From positions 29,560-93,559 of the forward strand of contig CALMZO010000226.1 of assembly GCA_937870825.1 (NCBI GenBank): a DNA stretch of 64,000 nt. Direction: 5' to 3'. The notes beneath the pieces are model-generated. The model was not told the origin of the DNA. It was given only the letters and a program-made list of their open reading frames with translations, and ran no database searches. Position 1 is the stretch's first letter. Each line of letters starts with the position of its first letter. This DNA is from an uncultured Chloroflexota bacterium (GTDB taxonomy: Bacteria > Chloroflexota > Anaerolineae > UBA4142 > SHND01). Shown piece by piece: positions 35,588-43,906 of this stretch. The position numbers were made by a program, and so were the translations under genes.

Positions 35588-36016
35588 ATGAACGATACGC
35601 AGGGGTATGCTGCCAAAGGGAATGTGATTTATCAAACGCTAAACAACGAGACCATCATCATCAATCTGGATAACGGACGGTATTACAGTTTGAATCCGAC
35701 GGCGAGTTTTATTTGGGACAGTCTGGCGCAAAACGCAACGGTTCAAGAAATTGGCGCGGCGTTTTCGCCAAATGGAAATGGCAACGCGAGTGCGCCAAGT
35801 GACGCGATTGCGTTGTTTGTACAACAACTGCTCGAACAAGAATTGGTTACACCCGTCGCGATTCCACCGCGCGCGCCGTTCGCTCTCGACGCCGCCGCGA
35901 CAAAATTTGAAACGCCGCAGATGGAAATTTTTACGGACATGGAAAATTTGATTCCGCTCGACCCCATTCATCAAGTTGGCGCGATGGGTTGGCCCTTTCC
36001 CGCGCGAGAAAAATAA
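35588..36016 (+). CDS. PqqD-family protein (RiPP recognition element) with conserved C-terminal tail
   Basis: 142 residues. Residues about 5-95 show the PqqD winged-helix pattern: VIYQTLNNETIIINLDNGRY, LNPTASFIWDSL and a helix ending LLEQELV. PqqD domains bind leader peptides for modifying enzymes. The C-terminal part ends FTDMENLIPLDPIHQVGAMG followed by WPFPAREK; I recall similar D-M-x-x-L...LDPIHxV...GWP tails in PqqD-like proteins encoded beside HPr-kinase-like genes. The kinase-like gene starts 9 bp later. What the tail does is unknown. Confidence 0.8.
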   Translation: MNDTQGYAAKGNVIYQTLNNETIIINLDNGRYYSLNPTASFIWDSLAQNATVQEIGAAFSPNGNGNASAPSDAIALFVQQLLEQELVTPVAIPPRAPFALDAAATKFETPQMEIFTDMENLIPLDPIHQVGAMGWPFPAREK

Positions 36017-36025
36017 TTTCGCGCA

Positions 36026-37057
36026 ATGTCCAACATGTTTGATGCGAACGCGTATTTTGAGGAAATTGCAAACGCGTTCGAAAACGCCGCGCGCAGTCGT
36101 ACACCCAAACGTTTTCTCTCACTCGTCGCGCACGGCGCGCAGTTGAATTTTGCGAACGACGCGTTGATTCCGCGCGTGATGCCCGCGCTGGCGCATCTCG
36201 AAATTCCACCGACGGATGCCGCGCTGCAACTCTGGCTCTTTGATTCCGCGACGACACATGTTTCACTGCCGCTTGCGCCATTCCAAAATGGAATACCCGA
36301 ACAAGAAGGTTGGCAGTACGCGGATGAAACGCGGCATATTCTGTGGAATCCGCTTTTTCAAACGCTGACGATGCTGGATGCGGCGCGCGGCGTTGGCTAT
36401 TTTTGGACAAGGGATGCAAACAATTTTTCGTACCACGAAGCAAGTTTTCCATTGCGAAATTTGTGGCAGTGGTGGCTCGGCGGGCGCGGCTTGCAGCTCG
36501 CGCACGCGGCAGCGGTTTGCAATGAACGCGGCGCGGCAGTGATTGTGGGGGCGAGCGGCGCGGGCAAGTCCACCATCGCGCTCGCGTGTTTGCAATCGCC
36601 GCTGAATTATTTGGGCGATGATTTTGTGTTGCTGCGCGCGGAACCCGAGCCGCAAGTGTTCAGTTTGTTCGCGTCCGCGAAATTGCACGCCGACCAACTC
36701 GAACGCTTTCCGCATTTGCAACACAGGGTGAGCAACGCGGCGCGGCTCGATTCCGAAAAGGCGTTGTTGTTCGTGAACCAACATTTCCCCGAAAAAATTC
36801 GCAAGCACGCGATTGTGCGCGTGTTGTTATTGCCGCGCGTGGTTGGCGCGGGGGAAACGCGCGCGCGCGAAATTTCGGCGGCGCGGGCGCTGCGCGAACT
36901 CGCGGTGAGTACGCTTTTTTTATTGCGCGGCGCAGGCAAAGCGGAACTTGATGCGCTCGCGAATTTTGCGCGGCGGCTGCCGTGTTATGAATTGGAACTG
37001 GGCGCGGACGTACGCGAGATTCCGCGCGTGATTGAAAATGTGTTGGAGCGAGGATGA
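36026..37057 (+). CDS. HPr-kinase-like (HprK-related) protein
   Basis: 343 residues. The C-terminal half has the HprK-type P-loop VIVGASGAGKSTIALACL (about 172-190) and the Asp-rich LNYLGDDFVLLRAEPEP segment that in HPr kinases binds magnesium and ATP. The N-terminal 150 residues are a family-specific domain with many Trp and Phe. Unlike true HprK there is no sugar-phosphotransferase gene nearby, so the target may be the PqqD-associated peptide or another small molecule. The stop overlaps the next gene's ATG (ATGA). Confidence 0.75.
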   Translation: MSNMFDANAYFEEIANAFENAARSRTPKRFLSLVAHGAQLNFANDALIPRVMPALAHLEIPPTDAALQLWLFDSATTHVSLPLAPFQNGIPEQEGWQYADETRHILWNPLFQTLTMLDAARGVGYFWTRDANNFSYHEASFPLRNLWQWWLGGRGLQLAHAAAVCNERGAAVIVGASGAGKSTIALACLQSPLNYLGDDFVLLRAEPEPQVFSLFASAKLHADQLERFPHLQHRVSNAARLDSEKALLFVNQHFPEKIRKHAIVRVLLLPRVVGAGETRAREISAARALRELAVSTLFLLRGAGKAELDALANFARRLPCYELELGADVREIPRVIENVLERG

Positions 37058-37767
37058 GCGAACCTTTGGTCAGCGTGATTTTGCCTGTGTATAACGGCGC
37101 GGAATTTTTGGCGGAATCGTTGGAAACTGCCGTCGCGCAATCGTACCCGCATTTTGAAATTGTGGTACTCGACGATGGTTCCACCGACGACAGCGCGCGT
37201 ATTGCAAAAGCGTTTCCGCGCGTGCGTTATTTTTATCAAACGAACGGGGGCATCGCGGACGCGCGCAACAATGCGATTGCGCTCGCGCACGGCGAACTGC
37301 TCGCGTTTCTCGACCACGATGATTTGTGGGCGCACAATAAATTGGAATTGCAAGTGGCGTATTTGCGGCAGCATCCCGACATCGCGCTCGCGCTCGCGCA
37401 CGAACGTTTATTTTTCACGCACGGGTACACGTCGGAATTTTGGTTGAATCACAAGTTGATGCAGAACGACCATTTGGGCTTGGTGCCGGGGACGTGGCTT
37501 TTGAAAAAAGAGGTGTTTTATCAAGTGGGTCCGCTGAATCCGCGTTTTCGCATTTCGGACGACGTGGAGTGGTTCATGCGTTTTTTGGATAAGGGATTTC
37601 AGTACGGCGTCGTAGAGGAAACGTTGTTGTTCAAACGGATGCACGGCGAAAATGCGTCGTTCCAAATTCAAGCCGCCGTCCAAGAAATTCTCATGGCATT
37701 CCGCGCTTCGATTCAGCGCAGGCGCGAGAATGGGGTGACGCGCGGAGGGGAGGTGAAAATTGGTTGA
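37054..37767 (+). CDS. Glycosyltransferase family 2 in the PqqD/HprK operon
   Basis: 237 residues. GT-A start VSVILPVYNGAEFLAESLET, Asp at VVLDDGSTDDS, and the metal-binding FLDHDDLWAHNKLELQ near residue 86. The EVEWFMRF-like DDVEWFMRFLDKGF near 170 is the acceptor-side acid motif. It overlaps the kinase-like gene by 4 bp and so is translationally coupled. It may glycosylate a peptide or a surface glycan made with its neighbours. Confidence 0.85.
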   Translation: MSEPLVSVILPVYNGAEFLAESLETAVAQSYPHFEIVVLDDGSTDDSARIAKAFPRVRYFYQTNGGIADARNNAIALAHGELLAFLDHDDLWAHNKLELQVAYLRQHPDIALALAHERLFFTHGYTSEFWLNHKLMQNDHLGLVPGTWLLKKEVFYQVGPLNPRFRISDDVEWFMRFLDKGFQYGVVEETLLFKRMHGENASFQIQAAVQEILMAFRASIQRRRENGVTRGGEVKIG

Positions 37768-37801
37768 CGGTGGGCGCAGTGATGTTGGAATTTGCGCGCA
37801 G

Positions 37802-37831
37802 TTGACCTGCATCGAACACATGTGCTAGAAT
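37802..37831 (+). promoter_or_regulatory. Promoter of the TcmP gene
   Basis: TTGACC 37802-37807, 18-bp spacer, TAGAAT 37826-37831, with the extended -10 TGTGC in front. Confidence 0.6.
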
Positions 37832-37868
37832 GCGGGCGTTGGTGTGTATTGAAAAGTGAGTTTCAAAA

Positions 37869-38753
37869 ATGGCAGGTCATCAATTTGGCGGTGGTTGGAC
37901 GAGTGAAAAATTGGAGCGTGTGCGGAAATATCTCGTTGCGTACACGACGATCATGACAGCAAATGAGCGAGCCCGCTTTCTGCGAACAATTTACGTTGAC
38001 GCGTTCGCAGGCACAGGGTATCGTTCACTAACGCGCAGCAAACACTCAGAGACAATGCAAGAGCTCGTACCTGACCCCGAACGGATGGCGTTTTTGAAAG
38101 GCAGCGCGCGTATCGCACTCGAGGTTGAACCTCCATTCAACCAATATGTGTTCATCGAGAAAAACACAGAACGCTTTCGGCAACTTGAGAAACTCAAAAC
38201 AGAATTTCCCGAACGTGCCAATCACGTTACCATCATTAATCAAGAAGCAACTGATTATTTGAAGCAATGGTGTAGGTAAATTGATTGGCAACGCTGGCGT
38301 GCTGTCGTATTTTTGGACCCATACGGAATGCAAGTAGATTGGTCGCTGATTGAAGCATTAGCCGAAACGCGTGCGGTAGACCTATGGATTTTGTTTCCGT
38401 TAGGACAAGCAGTGAACCGGCTCTTGACGAAACACGAACCTCCACCGGAAGATTGGGCAGATGCTTTGACACGCATGTTTGGCACTAATGCTTGGCGTGG
38501 TGAGTTTTATCCCAAACAAGTTCAGCAAACTCTCTTTGGCACGGAAGAAAGTTATCTCAAGGATGCGGATTTTGAACGCATCGGCAAATTTTTCGTCAAG
38601 CGCCTCAAGACGGTTTTTGCAGGAGTAGCAGACAACCCATTGCCGCTTCGAAATTCAAGAAACATTCCGTTGTTCTTACTCTGCTTTGCATGCGCCAATC
38701 CGCGTGGAGCAACACCGGCAATCAAAATTGCGCAGAATATTTTAGGGAAATAG
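37869..38753 (+). pseudogene. Three-Cys-motif partner protein (TcmP) gene interrupted by an ochre codon
   Basis: The frame starts GHQFGGGWTSEKLERVRKYL, continues with FLRTIYVDAFAGTG and QYVFIEKNTERFRQLEKLK, and meets TAA at 38277-38279 (codon 137). It then goes on in the same frame with WRAVVFLDPYGMQVDWSLIE and runs to TAG/TAA 38753, giving the usual family length of about 295 codons. An AAA-to-TAA change (Lys) would explain it. TcmP is a Rossmann-fold, methyltransferase-like partner of the radical-SAM-type gene that follows. Two separate polypeptides or readthrough are alternatives. Confidence 0.75.
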
Positions 38754-38755
38754 AA

Positions 38756-39529
38756 ATGGCGAGCGAAAGCAAAATCGAATGGACACAAATGACATGGAAC
38801 CCTGTAACGGGTTGCTCCAAAGTCAGTCAAGGATGCAAGCATTGTTATGCAGAACGTATGGCGAAACGGCTGCATGCAATGGGAAATTCACGTTACGCCA
38901 ATGGTTTCAATGTCACATTGCACCCCGATTTGTTAGAACTGCCTCTGAAATGGAAACAGCCGCGCATTATCTTTGTCAATTCCATGAGCGATTTGTTCCA
39001 CGAAAAAATTCCACTTGAATATATTGAACGCGTTTTTGCGATAATGAATCGCTGTCCCCAACATACATTTCAGGTCTTGACAAAACGCAGTGTGCGTCTT
39101 GCTCAAGTTGCCCGTGAACTTGAATGGACACCGAACATCTGGATGGGTGTCAGCGTGGAAGATGAACACGTCCTCTCTCGCATTATTGATTTACAACAAG
39201 TTCCTGCCGTTGTACGATTTCTTTCATGTGAGCCGCTAGTCGGTCCATTGGAGAATTTGCCGCTTAAAGGAATTCAGTGGGTGATAGTTGGTGGCGAATC
39301 AGGACCGCACGCGCGCCCAATGAAGCGTGAATGGGTAACATCTATTTTTCGGCAATGTCGGAAAGCCCAAGTTCCGTTTTTCTTCAAGCAATGGGGGGGG
39401 GTGAGAAAAGATTTGACTGGACGTGAATTTAACGGGCGAACGTATGACGAGATGCCAAAGCAAGAAACAGATTTCTCAAGTCACCCCCAAAAATCATTTC
39501 AAAGTGCAGTTCCGGTTTTTTGCGAGTAA
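38756..39529 (+). CDS. Phage Gp37/Gp68-family (DUF5131) three-Cys protein
   Basis: 257 residues from ATG 38756, 2 bp after the TcmP stop. It reads [20 protein letters not shown] and then [15 protein letters not shown], giving the C-x6-C-x2-C cluster of this radical-SAM-like family. Later motifs are [29 protein letters not shown] and [15 protein letters not shown]. The family is known from phages and mobile islands, nearly always beside TcmP; a role in nucleic-acid modification or defence is suspected but not shown. A run of 9 G lies near 39391-39400. Confidence 0.88.
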   Translation: MASESKIEWTQMTWNPVTGCSKVSQGCKHCYAERMAKRLHAMGNSRYANGFNVTLHPDLLELPLKWKQPRIIFVNSMSDLFHEKIPLEYIERVFAIMNRCPQHTFQVLTKRSVRLAQVARELEWTPNIWMGVSVEDEHVLSRIIDLQQVPAVVRFLSCEPLVGPLENLPLKGIQWVIVGGESGPHARPMKREWVTSIFRQCRKAQVPFFFKQWGGVRKDLTGREFNGRTYDEMPKQETDFSSHPQKSFQSAVPVFCE

Positions 39530-39548
39530 GGTTTTTAACATACAGACA

Positions 39549-39579
39549 CGCCGCTCCAATTTGGAGCGGCGCATTTTTT
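39549..39579 (+). terminator. Terminator after the Gp37/Gp68 gene
   Basis: CGCCGCTCC / GGAGCGGCG with a 5-nt loop and a following T-tract. Confidence 0.8.
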
Positions 39580-39612
39580 GTTCGTGTCATTCGTCGCTAC
39601 GGTGAGCGTAAG

Positions 39613-39678
39613 AATTATTCGCGGACTCTCAATTCCTTGCCAATCCCCTCAACACCGTCTGCAATATCCCGCCGTTCT
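39613..39678. repeat. Direct repeat, left copy: remnant of the acnA 3' end
   Basis: 66 bp that match 40492-40557 at 62 positions; all four differences are transitions. On the minus strand it contains the last codons of aconitase ([13 protein letters not shown]) and its stop at 39629-39631. Weaker similarity goes on to about 39593. Confidence 0.85.
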
Positions 39679-39692
39679 CGGATTTGACCATA

Positions 39693-40115
39693 TCATTCCT
39701 TGATCTCTGCCAAGTGCTGCAATAATTCACTCGGTGTGAAAATTTGGAGGGTGGTTTCTTTGAATCCACTTTTATCACGGGTAACGATGCCTTCCACCCC
39801 CGCGAAGTCCGCAGAGGCGATTTGGACATTATCTTCAAAGTCGCTGCCACTCATTCCTTGTGCGCGTTCCAACACAAGGCGATTCACCGTACAAATTTCG
39901 AATGTGTCGAGACAGGTACGAACGGCTTCATGTGCCAACTCCAAACTCGCTTGGCGACGCGCAACATAGAAAATGTTGGTTAATGTCGTCGCGTTGATAT
40001 AGCCAACAATTTCATCCGCGTCGTTTGCCGCCCACAATGCGCTGGCGTCTGCGACAAACGGCTCGCGTTTGAGCAAAACATCCAACACAACGCTTGTGTC
40101 AAACAAGATTCGCAT
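39693..40115 (-). CDS. PIN-domain toxin, VapC-like
   Basis: 140 residues. Acidic residues of the PIN site: Asp in ILFDTSVVLDVLL, Glu/Asp in MSGSDFEDNVQIASA and Asp in GIVTRDKSGF. All are present, unlike in the PIN protein at 8750. Its ATG overlaps the upstream antitoxin stop as TAATG. Toxin ribonucleases of this type cleave tRNA or rRNA until bound by antitoxin. It lies inside a segment bounded by copies of the acnA 3' end. Confidence 0.85.
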   Translation of the reverse strand: MRILFDTSVVLDVLLKREPFVADASALWAANDADEIVGYINATTLTNIFYVARRQASLELAHEAVRTCLDTFEICTVNRLVLERAQGMSGSDFEDNVQIASADFAGVEGIVTRDKSGFKETTLQIFTPSELLQHLAEIKE

Positions 40116-40354
40116 TAGCCGTATTTTTCCGCGCGACGTTCGTCAAGCCACTGCTTGACTTGCGCGTCCGTCGGCGCGGGCTTGTCGGTTGCCAAAAGTC
40201 CTAGCGCTTTTTGCAGTGTTGGTTTGCGTTTTTGCTTGGTGTGCAATTCGAGTTGGAGTGTTTGCGCTAAATCACGAATGAGTGCCAAGCGCCATTCGAG
40301 TGACCACTCGCCAATCGTTCTCAAAACGGATTGATAGTTTCGAGTTTCAATCAT
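40115..40354 (-). CDS. VapB-like antitoxin
   Basis: 79 residues, helical: SVLRTIGEWSLEWRLALIRD followed by a flexible Lys-rich link and TDAQVKQWLDERRAEKYG, the C-terminal toxin-binding type helix. It overlaps vapC. No DNA-binding motif is certain. Confidence 0.7.
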   Translation of the reverse strand: MIETRNYQSVLRTIGEWSLEWRLALIRDLAQTLQLELHTKQKRKPTLQKALGLLATDKPAPTDAQVKQWLDERRAEKYG

Positions 40355-40423
40355 TGCTCAACTCCTCTTTCTATTGGAATCCATTCTAACGTACATCAAA
40401 ATACGTGACAATGCGCGAAAATA

Positions 40424-40455
40424 AAACTCTATTGCCAACTTTGGCAATAGAGTTT
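40424..40455 (-). terminator. Terminator of acnA
   Basis: AAACTCTATTGCCA / TGGCAATAGAGTTT, 14-bp perfect stem and 4-nt loop, T-rich on the minus strand. Confidence 0.8.
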
Positions 40456-40491
40456 CTATTCGCGCTGCTTTGTCGTTACGCTGGGCAAAAC

Positions 40492-40557
40492 AATTATTCG
40501 CGGATTCTCAATTTTTTGCCAATCCCCTCAGCACCGTCTGCAATATCCCGCCGTTCT
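40492..40557. repeat. Direct repeat, right copy: genuine acnA 3' end
   Basis: Partner of 39613-39678. It covers the final codons and stop of acnA plus 16 bp downstream. Confidence 0.85.
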
Positions 40558-43210
40558 TGTAATAGTCCACGTCAATCTGCGTGTCGAGACGCGCGATGAC
40601 TTCAAATTCTTTTTTGTTGCCGTACTCGTCCGTCGCCACCACCTTGAGAATTTGACGCGGTTTGATGTCGTCGCCGATGCCGAGAATGTCGTAGGTTTCG
40701 CGTCCGGTCAGTCCGAGCGATTCCGCGTTTTCGCCCGGTTTGTACACACACGGCAGTACGCCCATGCCGACAAGATTCGAGCGATGAATGCGTTCAAACG
40801 ATTCCGCAATCACCGCTTTGACGCCGAGCAGCAACGTCCCTTTTGCTGCCCAGTCGCGCGAAGAACCCGTGCCATATTCTTTGCCCGCGAGAATGATGAG
40901 CGGAATGCCTTGCTCTTTGTACACTTGCGCGGCATCGAAAAAGGAATGTTCTTGATTGTCAAGAAAATTCAGCGTAAGCGGTCCTTCTTTGTTGCCGAGC
41001 AAAAGATTTTTGATACGAACGTTGGCGAATGTCCCGCGCATCATCACCTGATGATTGCCGCGCCGCGTGCCGTACTGATTGAAATCGAACGGCGCGACAT
41101 CATGCGCTTCGAGCCATTTCGCCGCAGGGCTGCCTTTGGCGATGCTGCCTGCCGGTGAAATGTGGTCAGTGGTAATGCTGTCGGCGAACATGCCCAACAC
41201 GCGCGCATTGCGGATTTCTTGCAGCGGCGCAAGCTCCATCGTCAAATCTTCAAAGAACGGCGGATTCGCAATGTACGTCGAGTGCTCGCTCCAATTGTAG
41301 AGTTCGCCGCCGGACGTGGGAATCGCGTTCCACATCGGATTGCCGTTAAAGACATCGGCGTACGATTTTTCAAACATCTGCGCGTCAACGGCGGCGGAAA
41401 CGGTTTCGGAAATTTCTTGCTGCGTGGGCCAAATGTCGGAAAGGAAAACAGGTTCGCCGTCTTTGCCAACACCCAGCGGTTCATTTGATAAATCAATGTC
41501 CGTTGTACCCGCGAGCGCGTACGCGACGACGAGCGGCGGCGACGCGAGAAAATTCGCTTTGACGTGCGGATGCACGCGTCCTTCAAAATTGCGATTGCCC
41601 GAAAGCACTGCCGCCGCGACGAGATTGCCCGCGTTAATCGCTTGCGTCACGGGTTCAGGCAACGGACCACTATTGCCGATGCAGGTCGTGCAGCCATAGC
41701 CGACAATATCGAAACCGAGTTCTTCCAGGTACGGCAAGAGTCCCGCTTTGGTGAGATATTCGTACACCACTTTGGAACCGGGCGCCATGCTCGTTTTCAC
41801 GTACGGCTTGACGTTCAATCCTTTCTCCACCGCTTTTTTCGCGACGAGGCCCGCGCCGACCATCACCGATGGATTGCTCGTGTTCGTACACGAAGTAATC
41901 GCCGCAATCACCACTGCGCCATGTCCAATCGTCGCGGTGTGCCCGTTGCCCGATTTCGAATCAGAGCGCACTTCCGATTTTTTGTCGAGCGCGGTTTCGT
42001 CGAGCGCAAAGCCGCGTTCTTTGATGGGCGCAGTGAGCGCGGCGCGAAATGTTTTTTTCAAATCTTTCATCAGCACGCGGTCTTGCGGACGTTTCGGTCC
42101 CGCAAGCGATGGTTCGACGGTGGACAAATCCAGTTCGAGCGCGTCCGAGAAAACGGGGTCGGGCGTTTCGTCCGTGCGAAAAATGCCTTGTGTTTTGGTG
42201 TAGTGTTCCACCAAATCGGCAGAGCGCCCGCGTCCCGTCGCACGCAAATAGCGCAACGTTTCCGCGTCGGTCGGGAAAAAGCCGCACGTTGCGCCGTACT
42301 CGGGCGCCATGTTGCCAATCGTCGCGCGGTCGGGCAGCGACATGGACGAAAGCCCCGCCCCGTAAAATTCCACAAATTTGTCCACGACGCCTTTTTTGCG
42401 GAGCATTTGTGTGACGGTCAAAACCAAATCGGTCGCGGTGACGCCATCGCGCAAGGAACCCGAAAGTTTGAAACCAATTACCTGCGGCGTGACCATGTAC
42501 AACGGCTGCCCCAACATCACCGCTTCGGCTTCAATCCCGCCGACGCCCCAACCGAGTACGCCGAGTCCGTTAATCATCGTCGTATGCGAATCGGTGCCGA
42601 CGAGCGTATCGGGAAAAATGTTCCCGTCGCGTGTGAGTACGCCTTGCGCGAGATATTCGAGATTGACCTGATGGACGATGCCCGTTGCGGGCGGAACGAC
42701 GCGCAAATTTTCAAATGCTTGCGAACCCCATTTCAAAAATTCATACCGTTCGCTGTTGCGTTGAAATTCCAGTTCCGCGTTGCGAATGAGTGCGGTCTCG
42801 CTGCCAAAAAAATCCACCTGCACCGAATGGTCAATGACCAAATCTACCGGCACAAGCGGATTGATTTTTTTGGGGTCGCCGCCCAGTCCTTTCATCGCGT
42901 CGCGCATTGCGGCGAGGTCAACCACACACGGCACGCCGGTGAAATCTTGCATCACAACGCGCGCGGGCATAAAGGGCAGTTCGACGAGTTTGGGATTCAG
43001 TGCATCCCACGCGGCGAGATTTTTTACATCTTGCTCGGTGACAATGTAATTGTCCACGTTGCGGAGAACGGCTTCGAGCAGAATCTTGATGGAAAAGGGG
43101 AGACGTTCGAGGTTGGGCGCAAGTCCAAGCTGGGCGAGTTTGTCGAGGCGATACATGGTGTACTCGCCGAGAGGCGCGCGTGCGCCAAAAGCATCAATGC
43201 GGCTTGCCAT
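40508..43210 (-). CDS. acnA: Aconitate hydratase A
   Basis: 900 residues from ATG 43210, preceded by AAAGGA. Cluster cysteines are in [14 protein letters not shown] near 435 and [15 protein letters not shown] near 500; further aconitase signatures are [14 protein letters not shown] near 205 and the C-terminal [14 protein letters not shown] near 770. The enzyme interconverts citrate and isocitrate in the TCA cycle with a [4Fe-4S] cluster. Length is typical of AcnA/IRP-type enzymes. The gene is transcribed alone, with a terminator and a notable operator region upstream. Confidence 0.96.
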   Translation of the reverse strand: MASRIDAFGARAPLGEYTMYRLDKLAQLGLAPNLERLPFSIKILLEAVLRNVDNYIVTEQDVKNLAAWDALNPKLVELPFMPARVVMQDFTGVPCVVDLAAMRDAMKGLGGDPKKINPLVPVDLVIDHSVQVDFFGSETALIRNAELEFQRNSERYEFLKWGSQAFENLRVVPPATGIVHQVNLEYLAQGVLTRDGNIFPDTLVGTDSHTTMINGLGVLGWGVGGIEAEAVMLGQPLYMVTPQVIGFKLSGSLRDGVTATDLVLTVTQMLRKKGVVDKFVEFYGAGLSSMSLPDRATIGNMAPEYGATCGFFPTDAETLRYLRATGRGRSADLVEHYTKTQGIFRTDETPDPVFSDALELDLSTVEPSLAGPKRPQDRVLMKDLKKTFRAALTAPIKERGFALDETALDKKSEVRSDSKSGNGHTATIGHGAVVIAAITSCTNTSNPSVMVGAGLVAKKAVEKGLNVKPYVKTSMAPGSKVVYEYLTKAGLLPYLEELGFDIVGYGCTTCIGNSGPLPEPVTQAINAGNLVAAAVLSGNRNFEGRVHPHVKANFLASPPLVVAYALAGTTDIDLSNEPLGVGKDGEPVFLSDIWPTQQEISETVSAAVDAQMFEKSYADVFNGNPMWNAIPTSGGELYNWSEHSTYIANPPFFEDLTMELAPLQEIRNARVLGMFADSITTDHISPAGSIAKGSPAAKWLEAHDVAPFDFNQYGTRRGNHQVMMRGTFANVRIKNLLLGNKEGPLTLNFLDNQEHSFFDAAQVYKEQGIPLIILAGKEYGTGSSRDWAAKGTLLLGVKAVIAESFERIHRSNLVGMGVLPCVYKPGENAESLGLTGRETYDILGIGDDIKPRQILKVVATDEYGNKKEFEVIARLDTQIDVDYYKNGGILQTVLRGLAKN

Positions 43211-43253
43211 CTTTATTTTTCCTTTCGGGACACACAGGGTCCCCGTCGAATGT

Positions 43254-43293
43254 CTGACCACACAGGGGTCAGCTCTGACCAAAATTCGGTCAG
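43254..43293 (-). promoter_or_regulatory. Tandem operator, two CTGACC-N7-GGTCAG palindromes
   Basis: Site 1: 43254-43272. Site 2: 43275-43293. Both have 6-bp perfect arms and a 7-bp spacer, and their starts are 21 bp apart, two helical turns. They lie directly downstream of the acnA -10 box, over the expected start of transcription. Confidence 0.75.
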
Positions 43294-43300
43294 CCGGAAA

Positions 43301-43311
43301 ATTATAGCACA
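43301..43311 (-). promoter_or_regulatory. Extended -10 promoter of acnA
   Basis: Minus strand TGTGCTATAAT; TATAAT is 43301-43306. No good -35 box is present, in keeping with an extended -10 promoter. Confidence 0.65.
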
Positions 43312-43380
43312 ATCAAAAAAGAAACGCGCACTGCAAATGATTGCGATGCGCGTTTTCTTGGTTGACTTGATGAGTAATCT

Positions 43381-43629
43381 TTATTCTGCGAGAGTCATTG
43401 CGGCTCGTTGTGGATTGTTGAATACAAGAGCTTGTAGAGGGAAAGACTCCATCTCCAGTCGCGCCAAGTTGATGATTTTGCTTGCATGGTCAATGTCAAT
43501 CCCAACGAGATTTCTATCCGCATCAAAATCCAACACAACGTTTGGCGCAATCTCTTCCGAATCTGCACTTGGGTTTTCGGAAAATTCAATGTACAGCGAA
43601 TCGGTCTCAGGGTAATAACGAAATTTCAT
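43381..43629 (-). CDS. DUF2283 protein
   Basis: 82 residues. The pattern FRYYPETDSLYIEFSENP, then NVVLDFDADRNLVGIDI, is that of DUF2283, small proteins typically found beside DUF4258 or other toxin-like genes. The gene for the basic protein at 43636 ends 6 bp upstream on the same strand. Function unknown; an antitoxin role is inferred from context. Confidence 0.85.
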   Translation of the reverse strand: MKFRYYPETDSLYIEFSENPSADSEEIAPNVVLDFDADRNLVGIDIDHASKIINLARLEMESFPLQALVFNNPQRAAMTLAE

Positions 43630-43635
43630 AATTTC

Positions 43636-43866
43636 TTATTCCTTAAACCGTCGGTCAGGAAACGCGTTGTGTACGGTTTCACCGTCGGCTAAAGTAACAA
43701 CGCGCAGAAATTTTTGCAATTCGGGAATGAAAATCCAAAAGCGGACTCGTCCATCGGGTTGCGCTTCTCGGCGCAGTGGTTCGCGCAACGCGCGCTCGCG
43801 CCATTCTCTTTGAATGTACGAACGTTTTTTCAAGACCTCATTCTCGAAATACTCCGTTGTTTTCAC
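43636..43866 (-). CDS. DUF4258-like small basic protein, probable toxin partner
   Basis: 76 residues, basic: RSYIQREWRERALREPLRRE, then RVRFWIFIPELQKFLRVVTL and the end DGETVHNAFPDRRFKE. The last part is typical of proteins paired with DUF2283. The two genes are 6 bp apart. A toxin role is a context inference. Confidence 0.7.
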   Translation of the reverse strand: MKTTEYFENEVLKKRSYIQREWRERALREPLRREAQPDGRVRFWIFIPELQKFLRVVTLADGETVHNAFPDRRFKE

Positions 43867-43906
43867 GGCAGCACGAATTTTACGCTGATTCTTTGGCTTG
43901 ACAAGC

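Noticed and set aside
11431..38279. Stop-codon reassignment as the cause of the TumE-like and TcmP stops
   Set aside because: The two stops differ (TAG, TAA), and all three stop codons end ordinary genes throughout the window.
41564..43615. 683-codon frame opposite acnA
   Set aside because: It is the reverse strand of a highly conserved aconitase gene; Arg/His-rich composition is typical of antisense frames in GC-rich DNA.
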